This document shows, piece after piece, positions 1 through 6,530 of a DNA stretch of 64,000 bases. The first letter of the stretch is position 1; every line of letters begins with the position of its first letter. The DNA is from Crossiella sp. CA-258035. Its GTDB lineage: Bacteria; Actinomycetota; Actinomycetes; Mycobacteriales; Pseudonocardiaceae. Below the pieces are notes generated by a model. That model saw only the letters and a list, made by a program, of their open reading frames with translations, made no database searches and was not told the DNA's origin. The stretch spans positions 5,302,001 through 5,366,000 of the forward strand of contig NZ_CP116413.1 in assembly GCF_030064675.1 (NCBI RefSeq), given 5' to 3'. The translations under genes and the position numbers were made by a program.

Positions 1-652
1 GGCCCTTGGCGCGCTCGCCGAGGCGGCGGGTCAGGTACCCGGCCAGCAGCGGGATGCCGAGGAAGATCAGCACCGACCGGGCGATGGCCCAGCCGGAGAC
101 CGCCAGATCCGCTTGCGGCAGGCCGAGCCAGCCGGGCAGCACGGTGAGGTAGAACCAGCCGAGCACGCCGAAGGCGATGACCTGGAACACCGAGTTCAGC
201 GCGACCAGCACCGCGGCGGCCTCGCGGTCCCCGCAGGCCAGGTCGTTCCAGATGATGACCATCGCGATGCACCTGGCCAGGCCCACGATGATCAGTCCGG
301 TGCGGTACTCGGGCAGGTCCGGCAGCAGCAGCCAGGCCAGCGCGAACATCAGCGCCGGGCCGAGGATCCAGTTGAGCAGCAAGGAGAGCAACAGCAGCCG
401 CCGGTCACCGGTGACGGTGTCCAGCCGGTCGTAGCGGACCTTGGCCAGCACCGGGTACATCATCACCAGCAGCCCGAGCGCGATGGGCAGGGAGATGCCG
501 TCGACCTGCACGGCGTCGATCGCCGCGTTCAGTCCGGGCAGCGCGCGCCCCGCGCCGAGGCCGAGCAGCATCGCGGCCAGGATCCAGACCGGCAGGAACC
601 GGTCCACAGTGGACAGTTTGCCCGGCACGCCGGGCTCGGTGACGGCGCTCAC
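1..652 (-). CDS. acr3: Arsenite efflux permease Acr3 (C-terminal part beyond window)
   Basis: Integral membrane arsenite exporter of the ACR3 (BART) family, truncated by the window edge. The reading frame starts at a GTG that overlaps the arsR stop (GTGA), so the two genes are translationally coupled. The visible 217 residues hold several hydrophobic segments and the family signatures MMYPVLAKVRYD and GLARCIAMVIIWNDLACGD. Cys128 in the ARC motif is the thiol known to be essential in Acr3 proteins. It is the last visible gene of an arsR-acr3 unit divergent from cadI. The family assignment is secure; the C-terminal end cannot be judged. Confidence 0.9.
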   Translation of the reverse strand, partial: MSAVTEPGVPGKLSTVDRFLPVWILAAMLLGLGAGRALPGLNAAIDAVQVDGISLPIALGLLVMMYPVLAKVRYDRLDTVTGDRRLLLLSLLLNWILGPALMFALAWLLLPDLPEYRTGLIIVGLARCIAMVIIWNDLACGDREAAAVLVALNSVFQVIAFGVLGWFYLTVLPGWLGLPQADLAVSGWAIARSVLIFLGIPLLAGYLTRRLGERAKG

Positions 653-1014
653 GCGGTCGTGGCCTGGGCCGGGGTCATCAGGACCGCGGACAGGGTCTGC
701 AACATGCTCGGCAGCACCCGGTAGTAGATCCAGGTCCCGCGCCGCTCGCCGTCGATGATCCCGGCCTCCCGCAACACCTTCAGGTGGTGGGAGATGGTCG
801 GCCCGGTCAGCTCGAAGGCGTCGGTCAGGTCGCAGACGCACGCCTCGCCGCCGGCGTGCGAGGCGATCAGCGAGAGCAGCCGCAGCCGCACCGGGTCGCC
901 GAGGGCCTTGAACACCCTGGCCAGCTCCGCCGACCGGGTCTCGGTCAGCGGCTCGCGCGTCAGCGGCGAGCAGCACAGCGTCTCCTGCGCGACCACCGGC
1001 AGCTGTTTCGACAT
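649..1014 (-). CDS. arsR: ArsR/SmtB-family metalloregulator
   Basis: Arsenic/metal-sensing repressor of 121 residues with a winged helix (residues about 25-105, recognition region TISHHLKVLREAG). Two thiol sites are visible: Cys14-Cys15 in ETLCCSPL near the N-terminus and Cys59/Cys61 in ACVCDL, the alpha-3 metal box of ArsR proteins. The ATG at 1014 is preferred; upstream extension to 1095 would run through the divergent promoter. The gene overlaps acr3 by four bases and faces cadI. It probably binds the palindrome at 1066-1079 and represses both directions until arsenite binds. The presence of two Cys pairs leaves open which one senses the metal. Confidence 0.9.
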   Translation of the reverse strand: MSKQLPVVAQETLCCSPLTREPLTETRSAELARVFKALGDPVRLRLLSLIASHAGGEACVCDLTDAFELTGPTISHHLKVLREAGIIDGERRGTWIYYRVLPSMLQTLSAVLMTPAQATTA

Positions 1015-1065
1015 ATCTCTATCTTGACAGCTCTCTAACCAGACGGCAATGTGGGCCTCGTTGAT

Positions 1066-1079
1066 TAGATGAACATCTA
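1066..1079. promoter_or_regulatory. Putative ArsR operator between arsR and cadI
   Basis: TAGAT-GAAC-ATCTA is a perfect 5-bp inverted repeat with a 4-bp spacer. It lies in the divergent arsR/cadI intergenic region, 14 bp before the cadI ATG and just upstream of its AAGGAG ribosome site. Its position suits a repressor site; binding is inferred. Confidence 0.55.
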
Positions 1080-1093
1080 TCCAAGGAGACGTC

Positions 1094-1528
1094 ATGTCCC
1101 GTGTCCAGCTGGCCCTGCGAGTGTCCGACCTGGACGCCTCGATCGCCTTCTACACCAAGCTCTTCGGCGTCGAACCGGCCAAGCTCCGCCCCGGCTACGC
1201 CAACTTCGCCATCGCCGAGCCGCCGCTGAAGCTGGTGCTGCTGGCAGGCGAGCCGGACCAGGAGACCGCGCTGGACCACCTCGGCGTGGAGGTCGAGACC
1301 AGCGAGCAGGTCGACCAGGCCACCGAACGGCTGGCCTCGCTGGGGCTGTTCACCGCGGTGGAGAACGACACCACCTGTTGCTACGCGGTGCAGGACAAGG
1401 TGTGGGTGCACGGACCGGGCCGGGAGCCGTGGGAGGTCTACGTGGTCAAGGAGGACTCGGCCGCCTTCGGCGAGGACGTCCCGCCCACGGTCCAGCCCGA
1501 GGCCCAGGCGGCGGCCTGCTGCAAGTGA
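1094..1528 (+). CDS. cadI: CadI/ArsI-type VOC-fold metal- or arsenic-induced protein
   Basis: Vicinal-oxygen-chelate protein of 144 residues related to cadmium-induced CadI and to ArsI, which breaks C-As bonds of organoarsenicals. The signature DTTCCYAVQDKVWV carries the vicinal Cys pair that binds trivalent arsenic in ArsI. A metal-ligand His is visible in LDHLGVEV and a Glu in PWEVY. The third ArsI ligand, an N-terminal His, is Gln5 here (MSRVQLAL), the form I recall from mycobacterial CadI. The protein ends in another Cys pair (AACCK). The start follows AAGGAGAC. Co-regulated with arsR-acr3; whether it is a lyase or a metal-binding protein is open. Confidence 0.85.
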   Translation: MSRVQLALRVSDLDASIAFYTKLFGVEPAKLRPGYANFAIAEPPLKLVLLAGEPDQETALDHLGVEVETSEQVDQATERLASLGLFTAVENDTTCCYAVQDKVWVHGPGREPWEVYVVKEDSAAFGEDVPPTVQPEAQAAACCK

Positions 1529-1546
1529 CCCACAGCCGGGCTGAGC

Positions 1547-4500
1547 TCAGCTGGCCGCCGGTAGCGCGGACAGCGCGCGGTTCACCTCCGCCGCCTCCGG
1601 TGAGCCCAGCTCGGTGAGCAGGGCCACGGCCTGGCGGAGGTGGTCCGCGCCGCGCTCGGGGTCGCCGAGGTGGACCAGGCAGCGGCCCATGCCGGTCAGG
1701 GCGGCCGCGATCGCGGCGCGGGCGCCCAGGCGGCGGCCGAGGCCGAGGGCCTGGCGGAACTCGCGCAGGGCCTCGGTGTGCCCTCCGGTGGCCAGGTGCA
1801 GGGTGGCCAGGCGGTGCCGGGCGGTGGCGTGGCCCAGCGGCTCGTCGGCCCCGGCGAAGGAGGTCAGCGCCTGGTCGAGGTGGCGTTGTGCGGCAACGGG
1901 ATCACCGGCCTGGCGGTGGCAGTCGCCGAGGTGGCTCAGCGTGGTGGCCTGGCCGAGCTGGTCGCCGAGCGCGCGGTAGCCGGCCAGCGCCTCGGTCAGC
2001 GCGGCCAGCGCCACCGGGAACTCACCGGCCTCGGTGCCCAGGTGACCGATCGCGGCCAGCACGTGCGCCTGGCCGAGCGGGTTGGCCAGCAGCCGGTAGC
2101 GGTGCCGGGCGTTGCACAGGTGGGCGGCGGCGCCGGGCAGGTCGCCGAGCTGGTGGCGCAGGATGCCCAGGTGCAGCTGCACGTGCGCCTGGCCGAGCGG
2201 GTTGCCCAGCAGGCGGTAGCGGCGCTGGGCGTCGCGCAGGTGGGTGGTCGCGGTGTCGGGCGCGCCGGTGGCCGTGTCCAGCACGCCGAGCTCGGTGAGC
2301 ACGCCGGCCTCGCCGCGCAGGTGGCCGAGCGCGCGGTAGCGGGCCAGCGCGTCGCCGAGGTCCCGGCGCGCGCCGGGGTGGTCGCCGGTCAGGCGCCGCA
2401 ACGTGCCGAGGTTGTGCAGCACGGCGGCGCGGGCGGGTTCGTCGCCGATGTCCTCGGCCAGGGCCAGCGCCGCCTGGTGCAGGCTGATCGACCGGTGCCA
2501 GTGGCCGCGGCTGCGCAGGTACGGGTGCAGGGCGGTGGTGAGCGAGACGGCCAGCGCGGCGTGCGCGCTGGCCGACGGACAGGTGAGGCAGGCCACCAGG
2601 TTGTCGCCTTCCCGGTCCAGCCAGGCCAGCGCGCCGGCGTCGGTGTCCACCGCGGGGTCGTGCGCGAACCGGCAGGCCAGCACGGGCACCGCCATCGGCG
2701 CGTCCGCGAGCACCCTGGTGCTGATCAGCGCGGTGGTGTCCAGGTAGTACTCCAGCAGCCGGCCCGCCGCGGCTGCCCGCGGCGCCGGGTCGTCCTGTTC
2801 GGCCAGGGTGAGCGCGTACTCCTTGACCAGGTCGTGCAACAGGTACCGGCCGGGCTCGGACTCGGTGAGCAGGTGGTCGTCGTAGAGCTGTTCGAGCTCG
2901 TGCCGGGTCTCCGGCACCTCCAGTCCGGCCAGCGCCGCGGTGGCGTGCACCTCGATCTCGTTGCCCGGCAACAGGGCCAGCGACCGGAACAGCCGCTGCT
3001 GCCCCTCGGTGAGGTTGCGGTAGGACAGCTCGAACGCGGCGGTCAGCGTGACGTTCTCCGCGTGCAGCTCCCCCAGCGTCATCCGCGAGGAGGCCAGCAG
3101 GTCCACCAGGTAGCGCAGTGTCCACCGTGGACGGTGCCGCAACCGCCCGGCCAGCAACGTGATCGCCAGCGGCAGCCGCCCGCACAGCGCGGTGAGCTCG
3201 GCCAGCGCCACCGGGTCGGGCTCCTGCTCCGGCCGCCCGGCCAGGCGCAGGAACAGGGCACGGGCCTCCTCGGCCGGCAGCGGGTGCAGCTCCAGGGTGC
3301 GCAGGCCTTCCAGCGCGGTCAGCCTGCGGCGGCTGGTGATCAGCACCAGGCAGCGGCCGGGGCCGGGCAGCAGCGGGCGGAGCTGTTCGTGGCCGGTGGC
3401 GTCGTCGAGCACCAGCAGCATCCGCTTCCCCCGCAGGCTGGCCTGCCACCGCGCGGCGCGGGCCGGTAGCCCGTCGGGGATCTCCGCGCCGGGCACGCCC
3501 ACCGCGCGCAGCAGGTCGGCCAGCGCGTCCTCGGGGGCCACCGGCGGCCGGTCCGCGCTGAAGGCGCCCAGCCGCAGGTAGATCTGGCCGTCCGGGAAGT
3601 GCTCGGCCACCGCGCGGGCGGCGTGCACGGCCAGCGCGGTCTTGCCCACCCCCGGCATCCCGTCGATGGCGATGATCTCGCTGTCCTGCCGGTCCGGGTC
3701 GGCCGCGCCGGAGGCGGCCAGGATGAGCTGCGACAGCTCGGCGTCCCGGCCGGTGAAGGCGCGCACCGCGGCCGGCAGCTGGGCCGGCGCCACCGGGACG
3801 GCGGGTCGCGGGGCGGGCGCGACCTTGATCGCGGCGGGCGCGGGCGGCGGTTCCGGGTCCTCGGCCAGGATCCGCTGGTACAGCTCGCGCAACCCGGTAC
3901 CGGGGTCGATGCCGAGCCGGTCGGCCAGTGTGGTGCGCGCGTCCTGGTAAGCGGAGAGCGCCTCGGCCCGCCTGCCCGAGCGGCACAGCGCGAGCATCAG
4001 CAGCTCGCGCGGCCGTTCGCGCAGCGGGTGAGCGCTTACCAGCGCGGTCAGCTCGGCCACCACCGCCGCGGGCTCACCGCGCGCCAGCAGCAGTTCGGCC
4101 CACAGCTCCTGCGCGGTCAGCCTGCACTCGGCCAGCCGCAGCCGTCTGGTGTGCAGGTACGAGCCCTCCAGGCCGCTGCACGGGTCCCCGCGCCAGCGGC
4201 GCAGGGCCGACTCCACCGAGGTGGTCGCGGCGGCCAGGTTCCCGGCCCGCCGGTGCTCCCTGGCCGCGGCCAGCTCCTGCTCGAAGGCCAGCGCGTCCAC
4301 CTGGGACGCCTCGGCGCGCAGCAGGTAGCCGGCGTCGGTGCGCACCACCAGGTCGTCCCGGTCCGCCGAGGGGTCCGCGCGCAGCGCCCGGCGCAACCGG
4401 CTGATGTTGGTCTGCACGGTGTTGCGCACGCCCTGCGGCGGCGCCTCGCCCCACACCGCGTCGATCAGCGCGCACACCGGCACCGGGCGGTTCAGCTCCA

Positions 4501-4621
4501 GCAGCAGCACCGCCAGCACGGCCTGCTGCCGTGGCCAGCCCAGATCGATCTGGTGCGCGCCGCGCCAGGCCGCCACCGGTCCCAGCACCCCGAAGCTCAA
4601 CTCGTGTTGCTGCGGCCCCAC
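1547..4621 (-). CDS. AfsR-type SARP regulator with NB-ARC and TPR domains
   Basis: Large transcriptional activator of about 1,024 residues. The order is: OmpR-like winged helix (about 8-95, motif NTVQTNISRLRRAL), bacterial transcriptional activator domain BTAD (about 100-250), NB-ARC ATPase (P-loop GMPGVGKTA with Lys327; LLVLDDA as Walker B), then C-terminal TPR repeats of about 40 residues, including two near-identical copies around YRLLxNPLGQAHV. The GTG at 4621 is chosen because SARPs begin just before the winged helix; a longer open frame upstream would run through the lanthipeptide promoter. It is divergent from the precursor gene and is very likely the pathway activator, acting at the 11-bp-spaced repeats at 4749-4798. 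A global AfsR-like role is the alternative. Confidence 0.88.
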   Translation of the reverse strand: MGPQQHELSFGVLGPVAAWRGAHQIDLGWPRQQAVLAVLLLELNRPVPVCALIDAVWGEAPPQGVRNTVQTNISRLRRALRADPSADRDDLVVRTDAGYLLRAEASQVDALAFEQELAAAREHRRAGNLAAATTSVESALRRWRGDPCSGLEGSYLHTRRLRLAECRLTAQELWAELLLARGEPAAVVAELTALVSAHPLRERPRELLMLALCRSGRRAEALSAYQDARTTLADRLGIDPGTGLRELYQRILAEDPEPPPAPAAIKVAPAPRPAVPVAPAQLPAAVRAFTGRDAELSQLILAASGAADPDRQDSEIIAIDGMPGVGKTALAVHAARAVAEHFPDGQIYLRLGAFSADRPPVAPEDALADLLRAVGVPGAEIPDGLPARAARWQASLRGKRMLLVLDDATGHEQLRPLLPGPGRCLVLITSRRRLTALEGLRTLELHPLPAEEARALFLRLAGRPEQEPDPVALAELTALCGRLPLAITLLAGRLRHRPRWTLRYLVDLLASSRMTLGELHAENVTLTAAFELSYRNLTEGQQRLFRSLALLPGNEIEVHATAALAGLEVPETRHELEQLYDDHLLTESEPGRYLLHDLVKEYALTLAEQDDPAPRAAAAGRLLEYYLDTTALISTRVLADAPMAVPVLACRFAHDPAVDTDAGALAWLDREGDNLVACLTCPSASAHAALAVSLTTALHPYLRSRGHWHRSISLHQAALALAEDIGDEPARAAVLHNLGTLRRLTGDHPGARRDLGDALARYRALGHLRGEAGVLTELGVLDTATGAPDTATTHLRDAQRRYRLLGNPLGQAHVQLHLGILRHQLGDLPGAAAHLCNARHRYRLLANPLGQAHVLAAIGHLGTEAGEFPVALAALTEALAGYRALGDQLGQATTLSHLGDCHRQAGDPVAAQRHLDQALTSFAGADEPLGHATARHRLATLHLATGGHTEALREFRQALGLGRRLGARAAIAAALTGMGRCLVHLGDPERGADHLRQAVALLTELGSPEAAEVNRALSALPAAS

Positions 4622-4748
4622 AGCCCACCCCCAAGACGGCACAGCCACTCCCCAGATCGTGACCGCGGTCGCGCCCACCGTAGCCGCAGGCACACGGATC
4701 GTGCAGCCCCTGGCGGAACAAGGGGCTTGAACTGGGCGGCCAGCCGGG

Positions 4749-4813
4749 TGACAGCGCTCTGACAGAGCTGTGTACGCGGCCGTCAGCGCCGTGTACGCGC
4801 CGCGAATTACGTT
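4749..4813 (+). promoter_or_regulatory. SARP-type direct heptad repeats and -10 element of the lanthipeptide operon
   Basis: Heptads TGACAGC (4749), TGACAGA (4760) and TGTACGC (4771) are spaced exactly 11 bp apart. A weaker GTCAGCG follows at 4782 and TGTACGC recurs at 4792. A TAnnnT element (TACGTT, 4808-4813) begins nine bases after the last heptad. SARP regulators are known to bind heptameric direct repeats with 11- or 22-bp periodicity, the last one about 8 bp from the -10, so the layout matches. The predicted transcript would start near 4820 and carry about 70 nt of leader before the precursor ATG. Confidence 0.65.
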
Positions 4814-4891
4814 GGCCACGGCGATGCGAATCGCAGTCAATCCGCACCGGCCCATTCCGGCCGGTGAATTCTCCGAAAGGAAAAGGCGAAC

Positions 4892-5068
4892 ATGGACGCA
4901 TTCGATCTGGACGTCAGAATCACCACTCCGGCGGGCGCCGACGGCGCGGCCGGGCCGCTGTCCATCATCAGCAGGCTGACCTGCTCGCGCACCCCGGTCT
5001 GCTCCAAGACCACCTGCAAGTGCAGCCAGACCTGCACCCCGATCTGCACCGCGGGCTGCATGCGCTGA
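4892..5068 (+). CDS. lanA: Class I lanthipeptide precursor peptide (LanA)
   Basis: A 58-residue peptide read directly from the DNA. The N-terminal half is acidic and contains FDLDV at residues 4-8, a variant of the FNLD box recognised by LanB and LanC in class I leaders. The C-terminal half carries seven Cys (31, 37, 42, 44, 48, 52, 56) and about a dozen Ser/Thr. Each Cys has a Ser or Thr three or four residues before it: S27-C31, T34-C37, S38-C42, T41-C44, S45-C48, T49-C52, T53-C56. No Cys lies in the leader. The start follows an AAAGGAAAAGG ribosome site. The gene is followed by a hairpin, then lanC, lanB and an exporter. The leader cleavage site is unclear; a cut near Gly21-Pro22 would leave a core of about 36 residues. 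Confidence 0.88.
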   Translation: MDAFDLDVRITTPAGADGAAGPLSIISRLTCSRTPVCSKTTCKCSQTCTPICTAGCMR

Positions 5069-5074
5069 GCAAGA

Positions 5075-5109
5075 GGGTGCTGCCGTGTGTGGAAGACACG
5101 GCAGCACCC
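5075..5109 (+). terminator. Perfect hairpin between lanA and lanC
   Basis: A 14-bp perfect inverted repeat (arms 5075-5088 and 5096-5109, GGGTGCTGCCGTGT and its complement) with a 7-nt loop begins six bases after the lanA stop. There is no T-tract. In lanthipeptide operons such a structure commonly acts as a partial terminator or 3' stabiliser, giving more precursor than enzyme mRNA. It contains the GTG at 5087, which makes that codon an unlikely lanC start. Confidence 0.8.
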
Positions 5110-5152
5110 ACTCGGCAAAATACCGCATTCGTCACAAGAAAAGGGGGCGTTC

Positions 5153-6523
5153 GTGCGCCAGTTGTCCGAACACGCCTCGGCCGGCCCGAGCGCCCCGGCA
5201 CCCGCCTGGCACGGCTCGCTGCCGGGTGCGCTGGCGCGCCGGGCCACCGCGACCGCGCTGGAGATCGCGCGCCGCAGCACCGACCCCGAGTCGGTCATCG
5301 ACCTGGTCATGGCCTCCGCCGAGCAGGCGGTGCACCCCTACGGCTGGTCCTATCCCGGCTTCGCGCACGGGCACGCCGGCCTCGCGCTGCTGCACGTGCT
5401 CGCCGCCGAGGCGGAGCCGGCGGAACCGGGCCGCCGCGCCGCGCTGGACACCGCGTTCAGCTACATCCGCGAGGCGGTCGCCGGAACCGCGGGCACCCCG
5501 CTGACCGAGCCTGGGCTGCTCTCCGGCACCAGCGGGCTGGCGCTGGCCCTGGCCGCCTGCACGCGCGCCGAGGAACGGTTCGGCCCGAGCCTGGACCGGC
5601 TGCACGAGAAGCTGGCCGCGCAGGTCATGGACCTGCCGCTGCCCACGGTGGAGCGCGGGGTCAGCGACTCCGACTACGACATGGTCAGCGGCGCCGCGGG
5701 CACCCTGTCCTACCTGTGCGGCATCGACTCGCCCAGCCCCGCCGTGCGCGCGGCGGCCGACCGGCTCCTCGACTACCTGGTGTGGCTCGGCGAACCGCCG
5801 CGCGACCTGTCGCTGACCCGCCGCTGGCTGATCAGCCCCGAGCTCTGCCGGGGCGAGCGCGACCACCCCTACGGCCACCTCAACGTGGGCCTCGCGCACG
5901 GCATCCCCGGCCCGCTGGCCGCGCTGGCCACCGCCTGGCTGGCGGGCTACCGGCGGCCGGGCCAGGAGGCCGCGCTGCGCGGGGTGCTGGAGTGGGTGCT
6001 GGCGATCCGGCGCGCCGACGGCCAGGGCCCGGTGTGGCCGAGCGAGGTGCCCATCGACGAGACCGGCGCCGAGCTCCGGCCCAGTGCGCCGCTGGACCAG
6101 ATCGCCTGGTGCTACGGCACCGCGGGGGTGGCCGTCGCGCTGCTCCCGGTGGCCGAGGCGCTGGGCGAGGAGTCGCTGCGCGCGCTGGCCGTGGCCTCCT
6201 TCGAGGCCGTGCTGCGCCGCCTGCCCGAGCGCGCGTCCTTCTCTCCCACGTTCTGCCACGGCCTGGCCGGGGTGCTGGTGCTGTGCCTGGAGTTCGCCGC
6301 GCACGGCAGCGAGCTGGCCGCCGCCGAGACGCCCCGGGTGCTGGAGCTGCTGCTGGAGCTGGCCGATCCGGACCTGCCGGTGCTCTTCCGCGACGAGGAG
6401 GAGCCGGGCGTCTTCGTGGACAGCCCCTCCCTGCTCTCCGGTTCGACCGGGATCGCGCTGGCCCTGCTCGCCGCGACCGCGCCGCGCCGTCCGTCCTGGT
6501 TCCGCGCCTTCCTCACGAGGTGA
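5153..6523 (+). CDS. lanC: Lanthipeptide cyclase LanC
   Basis: Zinc-dependent enzyme that adds Cys thiols to dehydroalanine/dehydrobutyrine to form (methyl)lanthionine rings. It has 456 residues, close to NisC. The ligands of the LanC zinc site are visible: Cys320 in WCYG and Cys368-His369 in FCHG; the conserved His249 in LAHGIPG matches the catalytic His of NisC. Further Gly-rich repeats of the alpha/alpha toroid are GFAHGHAGLA, LLSGTSGLA and LLSGSTGIA. The GTG at 5153 is chosen because it has a strong AAAAGGGGG site; the in-frame GTG at 5087 lies inside the hairpin stem. Eight bases separate it from lanB. Confidence 0.93.
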   Translation: MRQLSEHASAGPSAPAPAWHGSLPGALARRATATALEIARRSTDPESVIDLVMASAEQAVHPYGWSYPGFAHGHAGLALLHVLAAEAEPAEPGRRAALDTAFSYIREAVAGTAGTPLTEPGLLSGTSGLALALAACTRAEERFGPSLDRLHEKLAAQVMDLPLPTVERGVSDSDYDMVSGAAGTLSYLCGIDSPSPAVRAAADRLLDYLVWLGEPPRDLSLTRRWLISPELCRGERDHPYGHLNVGLAHGIPGPLAALATAWLAGYRRPGQEAALRGVLEWVLAIRRADGQGPVWPSEVPIDETGAELRPSAPLDQIAWCYGTAGVAVALLPVAEALGEESLRALAVASFEAVLRRLPERASFSPTFCHGLAGVLVLCLEFAAHGSELAAAETPRVLELLLELADPDLPVLFRDEEEPGVFVDSPSLLSGSTGIALALLAATAPRRPSWFRAFLTR

Positions 6524-6530
6524 GTGCCCG

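Noticed and set aside
2060-2215. DNA direct repeat with about 120-bp period
   Set aside because: It encodes two near-identical 40-residue TPR units of the SARP regulator; not a mobile or regulatory repeat.
1640-3469. Very long open frame on the plus strand opposite the SARP gene
   Set aside because: Composition is Gly/Gln/Arg/Val-rich without domains; it is the antisense shadow of the SARP TPR/NB-ARC coding sequence in high-GC DNA.
5087-5152. Upstream GTG (5087) as the lanC start
   Set aside because: It lies inside the perfect hairpin stem and lacks a ribosome site; GTG at 5153 has AAAAGGGGG and fits LanC length.
6084-6530. N-terminal extension of LanB reaching into lanC
   Set aside because: It would overlap the conserved lanC 3' half in another frame; the ATG at 6531 begins the normal LanB N-terminus.
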